Part shown: piece after piece, positions 1 through 6,403 of the stretch | Position numbering within the stretch: position 1 is the stretch's first letter | Layout of the letters: each line of letters begins with the position of its first letter | NCBI GenBank assembly: GCA_016762975.1 | Contig: JAESUV010000020.1 | Location: forward strand, 1 to 6,403 | DNA length: 6,403 nucleotides | Source of the DNA: Gammaproteobacteria bacterium | Lineage (GTDB): Bacteria; Pseudomonadota; Gammaproteobacteria; Pseudomonadales; Pseudohongiellaceae | Direction of reading: 5' to 3' | Notes under the pieces: model-generated | What the model saw: the letters and a program-made list of their open reading frames with translations, nothing else | What the model was told of the DNA's origin: nothing | Database searches by the model: none | Translations under genes and position numbers: made by a program

Positions 1-1
1 G

Positions 2-970
2 GATGAAGGAAAAAGTGTCTTGGTTCAGCCGTTAACCGGGATCGTAATAGTAACGGCGTTCCCGCATGAACTGGCTCGCGTTGAAGATTTTATCAACGCA
101 GCGCAAGAGTCCCTGAGAAGGGAAGTCATAATTCAGATTCAATTCTTGGAAGTAATTCTTGATAAGGGGTTTCAGTACGCGCTGGACTTCAACACATTTG
201 GCAACGTGTCGAACAATCCATCAGACGGTACGGCTTTATTCGCAGATAGTGATAATGATCAGGCATTGGAGTTCTTAGGTGGAGACATAGGTATTAATGG
301 CATCTCAAATGCACTTCAGTTTAGTACAAACTTTAGTGATTTCGACGCTGTGTTTCAGTTGCTGCAGACTCGTGGCACTACACAGGTAATTTCAAGCCCG
401 CAGCTACGCGTGCTAAATAATCAGAAAGCAGTGTTCCAGAGCGGTGCGCAGGAGTTTTTCCAAACACAAGCCGATTCAACAACGGTTGCATCTGGAACTA
501 ATACAACGACAAGCGCGAATAACAATCTCCAGCAATTCTTCTCTGGTATTTCCATGGATATCACGCCGCAAATTAGTGCAAATGGTGAGATTACATTGCA
601 TGTGCATCCTATTATCAGTTCCGTTGAGGAGCAAACGAAGAGTATCGCAGGGCAGACCGTGCCTCTCGCATTAACGACTACGCGTGAAATTGACAGTGTC
701 ATAAAAGCAGTAAATGGGAAAATTGTGGTTCTTGGTGGCTTGGCATTCGAGCAAAATGTCAACCAAACAGCAGGGATACCTGGCTTAAGTCAGGTTCCAC
801 TACTAGGTGACGCTCTAGAGCAGCGACAGACCCGCTCTGTTAAAAGTGAGTTTATAATATTGCTAAAACCAATTATGGCTAGCGAAGCGACCGATAGGGT
901 CATACTTCAAGAAAGCAACGATAGGTTTCGTAATATCAATCGAGCGATTGATCCATTCGCGGACAAATAG
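2..970 (+). CDS. mshL: MshL, MSHA pilus outer-membrane secretin (C-terminal part, 5' end outside window)
   Basis: This is the outer-membrane secretin that forms the exit channel of the MSHA type IV pilus. The frame is open from base 2 with no start of its own: a TTG at 20 lies inside a conserved stretch, so the gene begins upstream of the window. The visible 322 residues are the C-terminal part; full-length MshL proteins are roughly 550 residues. In order, it shows the end of an N-domain (TGIVIVTAFPHEL), the secretin core opening (REVIIQIQFLEVIL), the conserved SSPQLRVLNNQKAVFQSG segment, a Thr/Ser/Asn-rich loop, FFSGISMDITPQI, LHVHP, and the closing secretin signature (VPLLGDALEQRQ, then SEFIILLKPIM). 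The HVHP and FFSGI elements point to MshL rather than PilQ or GspD. It ends 15 bases before mshM. The family call is secure; the N-terminal half, including any lipoprotein signal, cannot be judged. Confidence 0.95.
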   Translation, partial: DEGKSVLVQPLTGIVIVTAFPHELARVEDFINAAQESLRREVIIQIQFLEVILDKGFQYALDFNTFGNVSNNPSDGTALFADSDNDQALEFLGGDIGINGISNALQFSTNFSDFDAVFQLLQTRGTTQVISSPQLRVLNNQKAVFQSGAQEFFQTQADSTTVASGTNTTTSANNNLQQFFSGISMDITPQISANGEITLHVHPIISSVEEQTKSIAGQTVPLALTTTREIDSVIKAVNGKIVVLGGLAFEQNVNQTAGIPGLSQVPLLGDALEQRQTRSVKSEFIILLKPIMASEATDRVILQESNDRFRNINRAIDPFADK

Positions 971-973
971 ACT

Positions 974-977
974 AGGA
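974..977 (+). promoter_or_regulatory. Ribosome binding site of mshM
   Basis: AGGA lies in the 15-base gap between mshL and mshM, 8 bases before ATG 986. It supports that start. Confidence 0.6.
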
Positions 978-985
978 TAAAAGTC

Positions 986-1507
986 ATGTACTTACAGCAT
1001 TTTGGTCTGCGGGAATTACCGTTCTCGTTAACGCCAAACACACATTTCTTCCTGAATATGGCGAGTTACCACAAGGCATATAATATGCTAATGGTTTCTT
1101 TGGCGAATGCTGAAGGATTTATAAAAATCGTCGGAGAAGTCGGCACCGGCAAGACTATGTTGTGTCGAAAAATTCTTAATACGTTAGAAGAGGACAAAGA
1201 CAATTATGTCACGGCCTATATTCCGAACCCTGTTCTTAGTCCAAAAGGTTTATTTCTCGCCTTTGCGGAAGAGCTTAATATCGAGATCGACCAAGATGTA
1301 GGGCATCATCGACTGCTAAAGGCTATTACAGAAAGGCTGGTTGAATTTTCGGCGGAGAATAAGCAGGTAGTACTCTTTATTGACGAGGCACATGCGATGC
1401 CCGAGCAAACGCTTGAAGCATTGCGTTTGCTAACGAATATAGAAACAGAGCAAGTTAAGTTGTTTCAGGTTGTCCTGTTCGCGCAGCCCGAGTTGGATTG
1501 TTGCTAA
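986..1507 (+). CDS. mshM: MshM N-terminal fragment: AAA+ ATPase domain, gene broken by a frameshift
   Basis: MshM is an ExeA/GspA-like AAA+ ATPase of the MSHA pilus locus, expected at the inner membrane; its exact role in assembly is poorly defined. ATG 986 is preceded by AGGA at 974-977, with 8 bases between. The opening MYLQHFGLRELPFSLTPN is typical of the family. Walker A is GEVGTGKT (residues 50-57, Lys56). Walker B is VVLFIDEAH (128-136, Asp133-Glu134), followed by a QVVLFAQPELD segment (161-171). After Asp171 the frame runs into Cys-Cys and TAA at 1505-1507. The remainder of the protein continues in the -1 frame from about 1498. Together the two frames would give about 304 residues, close to the usual MshM size. 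As written, only the nucleotide-binding core is translated, without the following LRQLRQRI region, lid and membrane anchor. This may be a real mutation or a sequencing or assembly error. Confidence 0.9.
   Translation: MYLQHFGLRELPFSLTPNTHFFLNMASYHKAYNMLMVSLANAEGFIKIVGEVGTGKTMLCRKILNTLEEDKDNYVTAYIPNPVLSPKGLFLAFAEELNIEIDQDVGHHRLLKAITERLVEFSAENKQVVLFIDEAHAMPEQTLEALRLLTNIETEQVKLFQVVLFAQPELDCC
1493..1507 (+). other. Frameshift site in mshM
   Basis: The bases are TTGGATTGTTGCTAA. Read in the mshM frame they give Leu-Asp-Cys-Cys-stop. Family alignment by eye expects QPELD, one residue, then LLSQPSLRQ, so exactly one base is missing after GAT (1496-1498). Restoring one T (GATTTGTTGCTA) gives Leu-Asp-Leu-Leu-Leu-Ser and joins both halves cleanly. 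No classical X-XXY-YYZ slippery heptamer is visible here, so programmed -1 frameshifting is not the favoured reading. Confidence 0.8.
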
Positions 1508-1899
1508 GTCAGCCATCGTTAAGGCAGCTGCGACAGCGTATTACATTTTCATTCGAGATCGAAGCTCTCGATAGAGATGGCGTGGAACGCTATGTTGTTC
1601 ATCGATTGGCTACGGCGGGCTATAACGGCCCGTTCTTGTTTTCTAAACGTGCATTGGATTTTCTCTATAGAACGAGCGAGGGGATTCCACGAGTTATCAA
1701 CATCCTTTGTCACAAAGCTTTAATGGTGGCATTTGGTAAGGGTGAGCGAACAGTGCAAATAGATCATGTTAAGAGTGCTGCGGATGACACTGAAGGTGTG
1801 AGCGTGCCGGGCGCGAGTTATATGGTTGCCATGATCGCTATTGCGGGTCTTATGCTCGGAGCGGCATTTATTTATTACCTCGGCGGGATGTACCTGTGA
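1498..1899 (+). CDS. mshM: MshM C-terminal fragment: AAA+ lid and membrane anchor, out of frame with its N-terminus
   Basis: This is the rest of mshM, displaced into the -1 frame relative to 986-1507. It is open from TTG 1498, but that codon is only the edge of homology and has no ribosome-binding site, so independent translation is doubtful. It begins with LLSQPSLRQLRQRITFSF, which directly continues the QPELD segment of the upstream fragment in this ATPase family. The helical lid region follows (GVERYVVHRLATAGY, then SEGIPRVINILCHKALM). A hydrophobic stretch near the end (MVAMIAIAGLMLGAAFIYYL, coded at about 1822-1881) predicts a C-terminal membrane anchor. The coding sequence past the break has no further stops or indels, which argues for a recent lesion or a sequencing error rather than long decay. 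Its TGA overlaps the GTG start of mshN (GTGA, 1896-1899), an arrangement normally giving translational coupling. Confidence 0.85.
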   Translation: MLLSQPSLRQLRQRITFSFEIEALDRDGVERYVVHRLATAGYNGPFLFSKRALDFLYRTSEGIPRVINILCHKALMVAFGKGERTVQIDHVKSAADDTEGVSVPGASYMVAMIAIAGLMLGAAFIYYLGGMYL

Positions 1900-3026
1900 G
1901 TCTTGTAAACAATATGCTGCGCGATCTTGACCAGCGCCGAAAGGATTCTGATAGTTCCAGTGGGGCTGCTCGGTTATTCCCTGCTAGGGAGTATTCCTCG
2001 GAGGGCAAAAAGAACCTGTTGCCAATTGTCTTTGCTGCTCTGATGCTGGTTCTGATAGGCCTGATATATTTTTGGACTCTGGTGAGTGGGTCGGACGTGG
2101 AACAGCGTTTGGATATTCAGGCTCAGTCTTCGCTGTCTGATTCGGATCGCATAGTCCAGGAGCTAGAAGAATCTATAGCCATAGCGGAAGAGAGAGAAAG
2201 TCTTGTGGAGTCTCTGGAAAACCCACAGATCGCTGCACAAGGTGGCTTACAAGAAGAGCCAAACCGAATTGAGCCTGCCGCTGCAAACTTTCTTCGCGGA
2301 GGGAATGATGCAGTGGAAAGCGCCACTCCCTCCATCGCATCCACCTCACGTCAGGACCGAGCGATCGAATCGAGTGAGCTTCCTCAGGGCGCGGACCTCG
2401 AAGTTTCAGTTGACGGGCCAAGTTCTTCAATGAAGCAAGAGCCTCGCTATTCCAACGAGCAATTGGACACCATTGCTGTTCAGGAGGCGCTTCGACTGCT
2501 AGCTAACAATGAGACCGAAGCTGCTTATACAGCACTAGAGCAATACATCATTGGAAATCGCAATGCACATCAGTCGCGGGAAACCTATGCAAAGTTGTTG
2601 ATGAGCAATGGAAGAAGAGCGGATGCCGCAGCTTTAATTGAAGCTGGATTGGATTTAGTGCCCAATCACGCTGGATTTAAGAAAGTGAAGGCGCGCCTCT
2701 TAATGAGCGCGGGGAACATCCCGGAAGCGGTGGCTACGTTAATCTCTCGCGCTCCAGATATTGTTGTTGATTCTGAATATCATGATCTTCTTGCGTCGGC
2801 TCAGCTTTCGAGCAGAGATTATTCGGGCGCTATTATTAGTTACAAGGGACTATTGGAACACGATAGGACCCAGGGGAAATGGTGGTATGGGTATGCAGCC
2901 GCAAACGATCAGCTTGGGAATTCAGCGGTCGCTAGGCAAGCTTATTTACGATCTATGCAACTCCCCAACTTAAGCGCCAATCTGCGGCGTCGAAGTCAAG
3001 AAAGAGCTATAGCGCTAGGTCCTTAA
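1896..3026 (+). CDS. mshN: MshN, membrane-anchored TPR protein of MSHA pilus biogenesis
   Basis: MshN is an accessory inner-membrane protein of the MSHA pilus machine, thought to act as a TPR scaffold. The start is GTG 1896, overlapping the mshM stop by four bases. It is supported by the family-typical opening SLVNNMLRDLDQRR and a G-rich GGCGGG at 1882-1887. The 376 residues show a short cytoplasmic N-terminus (1-38) and one transmembrane helix (about 41-62, LLPIVFAALMLVLIGLIYFW). A Glu/Ser-rich, possibly coiled-coil and disordered linker follows (about 80-185). The periplasmic C-terminal half (about 190-372) is Ala-rich and helical with TPR character, for example EALRLLANNETEAAYTALE and the final YGYAAANDQLGNSAVARQAY. 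There is no enzyme motif. The gene is followed after one base by mshE. Its translation could be affected if ribosomes stop early at the mshM frameshift. The identification rests on the N-terminus, architecture and position between mshM and mshE. Confidence 0.9.
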   Translation: MSLVNNMLRDLDQRRKDSDSSSGAARLFPAREYSSEGKKNLLPIVFAALMLVLIGLIYFWTLVSGSDVEQRLDIQAQSSLSDSDRIVQELEESIAIAEERESLVESLENPQIAAQGGLQEEPNRIEPAAANFLRGGNDAVESATPSIASTSRQDRAIESSELPQGADLEVSVDGPSSSMKQEPRYSNEQLDTIAVQEALRLLANNETEAAYTALEQYIIGNRNAHQSRETYAKLLMSNGRRADAAALIEAGLDLVPNHAGFKKVKARLLMSAGNIPEAVATLISRAPDIVVDSEYHDLLASAQLSSRDYSGAIISYKGLLEHDRTQGKWWYGYAAANDQLGNSAVARQAYLRSMQLPNLSANLRRRSQERAIALGP

Positions 3027-3027
3027 C

Positions 3028-4758
3028 ATGGCAATCGTAAAACAAAAAATCAAGATCGGCGATCTACTGATCAACAACAATGTGATTTCTGCGGAGCAGT
3101 TGCAATCTGCTATTGATCGGCAGAAACAAACTGGACAACGACTGGGGCAAATCCTAGTTGAGCTTGGTTTTGTTCAAGAAGAGCAGTTACTTAGTTACCT
3201 CAGTCAACAATTACAAATCCCCTTCGTTGATTTGCGTCGCTACAATTTCGATGTGAGCTTAATTCATCGCTTGCGCGAGTCCTATGCGCGGCGTTATAGA
3301 GCAATCCTCTTGGCCGATCAGGGTGCTCAGTTGCTGGTGGGTATGGCTGACCCAATGGACATATTCGCCTCTGATGAGTTGGAGAGGATCCTAGGGCAAC
3401 CCATTCAGCCTGCGTTGGTAAAAGAATCGGAATTACTCGGTACGCTAGATCTTGTTTATCGCCGAACTGAAGAGATTGCGAGCTTTGCTGAGGAGCTGGA
3501 TGAAGAGCTAACAGAGGGACAGTTTGATTTAGAAGCTCTAAGCCTTGATGCAGATGATAGCGACGCACCCGTGGTTAAGCTCCTTCAGTCGATTTTTGAA
3601 GATGCAGTGCAAGTACGTGCTTCCGATATTCATATCGAGCCAGATGAGAATGTATTACGCATACGACAACGGGTAGATGGCGTGCTGCAGGAACAGGTAA
3701 TGAAGGAAAGAAGGATCGCGCCTGCATTAGTGCTGCGACTTAAATTGCTTTCTGGTTTAGATATTTCGGAAAAAAGACTTCCTCAAGATGGTCGCTTTAG
3801 CCTGAGAGTCAAGGGGCGGAATATAGATGTGCGCTTATCAACTATGCCCATCGAAAATGGTGAATCTGTCGTCATGCGCTTGCTCGATCAAACCGATGGG
3901 GCGACCGATCTGGATCAGGTCGGAATGCCAGAGAAGATGCTGAAACAATTTCGAAAACTGATTCATATGCCGCACGGTTTGATATTGGTTACAGGTCCTA
4001 CTGGCAGTGGTAAGACGACTACGCTCTATGGCGCGTTGCAAGAATTAAACGAAGTCGGTAAGAAAATAATTACGGTAGAAGATCCAGTTGAATACCGTCT
4101 TCATAGAGTTAATCAAGTTCAGATAAACCCAAAAATCGAGCTTACATTTGCAAGAGTGCTTCGATCGGCTTTACGACAGGATCCCGACATACTGCTAGTC
4201 GGCGAGATTCGTGATCAGGAAACTGCCGAGATAGCTTTGAGGGCGGCAATGACGGGCCACTTGGTTCTTTCCACATTACATACAAACGATGCTGTATCCA
4301 GTGCAATGCGACTGGTTGATATGGGTGCCGAGGGATTCCTCGCCGCAACTGCACTTCGTGCCGTCGTGGCCCAACGCTTAGTGCGCAGGCTTTGTGATAA
4401 CTGCTTCGAAGACCACAGTCCTGACACTAAAGATCTAGCATGGATTAAGGGTCTGATTGGCGAGAAAGCCGATAATATGAACCTGAAGAAAGCCGCTGGC
4501 TGTCATCGCTGCAATAATTCAGGCTATCGAGGTCGGATAGGCGTTTTCGAGATTCTTGTGCTGAATGAGTTATTGGCCGATGCTTTGAGACGGTCTGATT
4601 CTGCGGATTTCGTGAGAATCGCAAAGAAAACACCGGGTTATCAACCATTGGTAGTGAGCGCTCTAGAATACGCAGCACAGGGCGTAACAAGTTTAGATGA
4701 AGTGTGGAGAGTTGCCGAACAGATTGATGAGTCTGGTGATTTTATGGACGTAGCTTAA
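3028..4758 (+). CDS. mshE: MshE, MSHA pilus extension ATPase with c-di-GMP-binding MshEN domain
   Basis: MshE is the cytoplasmic hexameric GspE/PilB-type ATPase that drives pilus polymerisation. The start ATG 3028 is one base after the mshN stop, with AGGT at 3017-3020. The N-terminal MshEN domain (about 1-145) carries two tandem 24-residue c-di-GMP motifs. Motif I spans residues 9-32 (starts KIGDLL, ends Gln32); motif II spans 38-61 (starts RLGQILVELG, with Leu54, Leu58, Gln61) and fits the consensus fully. An acidic linker lies at about 148-185. The T2SSE domain then has SDIHIEP (199-205), Walker A GPTGSGKT (323-330, Lys329), an Asp box VEDPVEYR (350-357), Walker B DILLVGE (387-393, Glu393) and a His box (HLVLSTLHTND, 411-421). 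Four cysteines, C456-C459 and C492-C495, form the usual zinc site. All catalytic elements are intact in 576 residues. The oddity is motif I, with Lys9 for Arg and Asn18 for Gly. c-di-GMP control is known for Vibrio cholerae MshE and inferred here. Confidence 0.97.
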   Translation: MAIVKQKIKIGDLLINNNVISAEQLQSAIDRQKQTGQRLGQILVELGFVQEEQLLSYLSQQLQIPFVDLRRYNFDVSLIHRLRESYARRYRAILLADQGAQLLVGMADPMDIFASDELERILGQPIQPALVKESELLGTLDLVYRRTEEIASFAEELDEELTEGQFDLEALSLDADDSDAPVVKLLQSIFEDAVQVRASDIHIEPDENVLRIRQRVDGVLQEQVMKERRIAPALVLRLKLLSGLDISEKRLPQDGRFSLRVKGRNIDVRLSTMPIENGESVVMRLLDQTDGATDLDQVGMPEKMLKQFRKLIHMPHGLILVTGPTGSGKTTTLYGALQELNEVGKKIITVEDPVEYRLHRVNQVQINPKIELTFARVLRSALRQDPDILLVGEIRDQETAEIALRAAMTGHLVLSTLHTNDAVSSAMRLVDMGAEGFLAATALRAVVAQRLVRRLCDNCFEDHSPDTKDLAWIKGLIGEKADNMNLKKAAGCHRCNNSGYRGRIGVFEILVLNELLADALRRSDSADFVRIAKKTPGYQPLVVSALEYAAQGVTSLDEVWRVAEQIDESGDFMDVA

Positions 4759-4794
4759 TTCTTTAGTTACGAGACGATGCAGTCAGTAAATAGC

Positions 4795-4798
4795 AGGA
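4795..4798 (+). promoter_or_regulatory. Ribosome binding site deciding the mshG start
   Basis: AGGA lies 6 bases before ATG 4805. The alternative in-frame TTG at 4799 directly abuts this site and would leave no spacer, so ATG 4805 is preferred. Confidence 0.65.
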
Positions 4799-4804
4799 TT
4801 GGTC

Positions 4805-6082
4805 ATGCCTCAATTTGAATATAGCGGTCGAGATTACAGTGGCTCCTTAGTGTCTGGTTATGTGGATGCTGGAACCGCTGCTGACGTTGCGGAAAAGCTT
4901 GTTGGAGATCGAGTTACGCCTATAGAGATAAAGGAAGCGAGCGGAAAACCGGTTAAGAAAGATAAAAGTGCAGCACGCTCACGAATGGATCTCGGACCAG
5001 ATGCTACCGCCATCGATAAGGCAAACGCTTTTTTTGGCTTCGATAAAATTGAAATCGATGAGCTCATAATGTTTTCGAGGCAGATGTACAGTCTGACGAA
5101 AGCTGGCCTACCCCTCGATCGTGCCATCAAGGGTTTGGAAGCCTCTATGAGTAACCGAAATTTCCAACGTATTCTGAGAGATGTTATTACAGGCCTAGAG
5201 AATGGTAATACATTGGCGACAGCATTAGGCCGGCACCCAAAAGTCTTCTCCCAGTTATTCTTAAGTCTGGTGCATGTGGGAGAGAATACCGGCCGCTTGG
5301 ATAGAGCATTCATCGAAATATCGAAATACCTTGAATTGGAGAAAGATACGCGGAAGCAAATTAAGAGTGCCACCCGCTACCCTATTTTTGTTTTGGTGGC
5401 CATGGCAGTTGCATTGGGAGTAATAACGGTGTTCGTTATTCCTGTCTTCTCCGAGACTTTTGAGCGTTTAGGGGCCGAGTTACCTTGGCAAACTATCTGG
5501 CTCATGAATACATCGAACTTTGTGCTGAATTATTGGCCACATCTGCTGTTTGCAATAGGAGGGGCTGTATTCGGTTTTCGCTATTGGCTGAGAACAGAGA
5601 AGGGTAGGTTGCAATGGGACATGCGAAAGATGCAAGCCCCACTTGCGGGCCCGGTGTTTGAGAAGATTGCATTGGCTAGATTCGCGCGCACGTTTTCTAT
5701 GGTTATGGCCTCGGGGCTGCCTATCGTCCAAGGCTTGACTGTTGTAGCTGGGGCCGTCGGTAATGCGTTCGTTGCACACAATGTCCACAAGATGCGAGAA
5801 GGCGTGGAGAGAGGTGAATCCCTACACAGAACCGCCGTCGCAACTAATATGTTCTCACCTTTGGTGTTGCAAATGATTTCCGTAGGTGAAGAGACTGGAA
5901 CCGTTGATGATCTTTTGGCAGAGGTTGCTGATTTCTATACGGTGGAGGTCAACTACGACATCAAGCGATTAAGTGATTCCATCGAACCCATATTGATTTC
6001 GTTCATCGCGGTATTAGTATTAATTCTGGCTTTGGGTGTGTTTCTACCGATTTGGGACCTCAATACAGCGGTTCGAAACTAA
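4805..6082 (+). CDS. mshG: MshG, inner-membrane platform protein of the MSHA pilus
   Basis: MshG is the GspF/PilC-family polytopic inner-membrane protein on which the MshE ATPase acts to insert pilin subunits into the fibre. ATG 4805 gives 425 residues starting MPQFEYSGRDYSGSLVSGYV, the typical opening of the family; a TTG two codons upstream is unlikely. A charged, probably flexible linker (about 44-66) leads to the first T2SSF domain (about 87-210; FSRQMYSLTKAGLPLDRAI and the conserved LSLVHVGENTGRLD). The second T2SSF domain (about 288-412) repeats the pattern with FARTFSMVMASGLPIVQGL and QMISVGEETGTVDDLL. Membrane helices are predicted at about 193-214, 243-259 and 394-416, as usual for the family. 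It lies 46 bases after mshE, with no terminator between, and is the last gene of the assembly block. No broken motifs are seen. Position after mshE separates it from other GspF paralogues. Confidence 0.96.
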   Translation: MPQFEYSGRDYSGSLVSGYVDAGTAADVAEKLVGDRVTPIEIKEASGKPVKKDKSAARSRMDLGPDATAIDKANAFFGFDKIEIDELIMFSRQMYSLTKAGLPLDRAIKGLEASMSNRNFQRILRDVITGLENGNTLATALGRHPKVFSQLFLSLVHVGENTGRLDRAFIEISKYLELEKDTRKQIKSATRYPIFVLVAMAVALGVITVFVIPVFSETFERLGAELPWQTIWLMNTSNFVLNYWPHLLFAIGGAVFGFRYWLRTEKGRLQWDMRKMQAPLAGPVFEKIALARFARTFSMVMASGLPIVQGLTVVAGAVGNAFVAHNVHKMREGVERGESLHRTAVATNMFSPLVLQMISVGEETGTVDDLLAEVADFYTVEVNYDIKRLSDSIEPILISFIAVLVLILALGVFLPIWDLNTAVRN

Positions 6083-6190
6083 ACATAAATGGCGATAGCG
6101 TTCCAATGGCGCTGAGCTTAATCATCATACTGTCAGGCAATAGTTTAGTAAGTATCGAGTATCTAATTGAAGATCACAGACAAACAGAGA

Positions 6191-6403
6191 ATGAGGCGAC
6201 TAAAAACCCCAGGGTTCAACAAGAATCGTGGGTTTTCTCTATTCGAGCTTGTAGCATTCATCATATCGGTCGCAATCATCTATGCCTATGCAGCAAACAG
6301 ATTCGCTGAATTTCCAGCACAGGCTGAGCGCGCGAGTTTTATTGCCGTTGTAACGCAGTTGCAGACGGGTATAAATCTTGAGCTGATCAGCGCAGTAACC
6401 AAA
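6191..6403 (+). CDS. Type IV prepilin-like protein (N-terminal 71 residues, 3' end outside window)
   Basis: The ATG at 6191 opens a frame that stays open to the window edge. It has a class III (type IV prepilin) signal: a 14-residue basic leader (MRRLKTPGFNKNRG), then FSLFELV. The prepilin peptidase would cut after Gly14, leaving Phe at +1 and the needed Glu at +5 (Glu19). A hydrophobic helix follows (about 17-35), then an amphipathic AERASFIAVVTQLQTGINLEL segment typical of the continuing alpha-1 helix. The product should be an MSHA fibre subunit or minor pilin. In V. cholerae mshF lies immediately after mshG, followed by the prepilin genes mshB, mshA, mshC and mshD. This gene occupies the mshF/mshB slot, so no symbol is assigned. 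Odd points are Asn at mature position 22, where Pro is common, two Tyr in the helix, and no good Shine-Dalgarno. An alternative in-frame TTG at 6167 would lengthen the leader and is less likely. Confidence 0.85.
   Translation, partial: MRRLKTPGFNKNRGFSLFELVAFIISVAIIYAYAANRFAEFPAQAERASFIAVVTQLQTGINLELISAVTK

Noticed and set aside
421..762. 113-codon open frame on the minus strand opposite mshL
   Set aside because: It is antisense to the conserved secretin core and shows no domain or convincing start signal.
1493..1507. Programmed -1 ribosomal frameshift in mshM
   Set aside because: There is no X-XXY-YYZ slippery heptamer at the junction, and MshM is normally encoded in one frame. Mutation or sequencing error is simpler.
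2123..2433. Several overlapping frames on both strands within the mshN linker
   Set aside because: The region codes for the low-complexity Glu/Ser-rich linker of MshN. The other frames lack start signals and recognisable content.
4858..5373. 171-codon open frame on the minus strand
   Set aside because: It lies wholly antisense to mshG, which has full family motifs on the plus strand. The translation shows no recognisable domain, so it is a shadow frame.
6096..6114. Possible small hairpin (AGCG ... CGCT) after mshG
   Set aside because: The stem is only four strong base pairs with no U-tract, too weak to call a terminator.
6052..6309. Plus-strand open frame spanning the end of mshG, the gap and the start of the prepilin, with an internal ATG at 6106
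   Set aside because: It overlaps both real genes in another frame, has no family resemblance, and its His/Cys/Arg-rich tail comes from reading the prepilin helix out of frame.

Overview
The window is a contiguous, single-strand (+) piece of an MSHA-type (mannose-sensitive haemagglutinin) type IV pilus biogenesis operon. This pilus family is typical of Gammaproteobacteria such as Vibrio, Shewanella and Pseudoalteromonas and of many marine relatives. The gene order mshL-mshM-mshN-mshE-mshG matches the assembly half of the known locus. Moderate GC content, the gene order and the protein motifs all suggest a (probably marine or aquatic) gammaproteobacterium. The genus cannot be named from this sequence.

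Layout: (1) 2-970, the C-terminal part of the outer-membrane secretin MshL, cut by the left window edge. (2) 986-1899, the ATPase gene mshM, interrupted near 1496-1501 by what looks like a one-base loss. It therefore reads as an N-terminal AAA+ fragment (986-1507) and a C-terminal fragment with a membrane anchor (frame starting 1498). (3) 1896-3026, mshN, a membrane-anchored TPR protein that starts with GTG and overlaps the end of mshM by 4 bases. (4) 3028-4758, mshE, the assembly ATPase with an N-terminal cyclic-di-GMP-binding MshEN domain. (5) 4805-6082, mshG, the inner-membrane platform protein. (6) 6191-6403, the start of a type IV prepilin-like gene with a clear G/F prepilin peptidase site, cut by the right window edge. 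A 108-base gap separates it from mshG.

The genes form one machine. MshE hydrolyses ATP under c-di-GMP control and works through the MshG platform to polymerise pilins. The fibre exits through the MshL secretin, and MshM and MshN are accessory inner-membrane proteins. The downstream prepilin marks the switch to the pilin-encoding half of the locus. Tight spacing (15, -4, 1 and 46 bases) and the lack of terminators suggest co-transcription from mshL through mshG. I see no mobile element, RNA gene or CRISPR, and no wholly new system. The points most worth checking are the mshM frameshift, the divergent first c-di-GMP motif of MshE, and the identity of the last gene.
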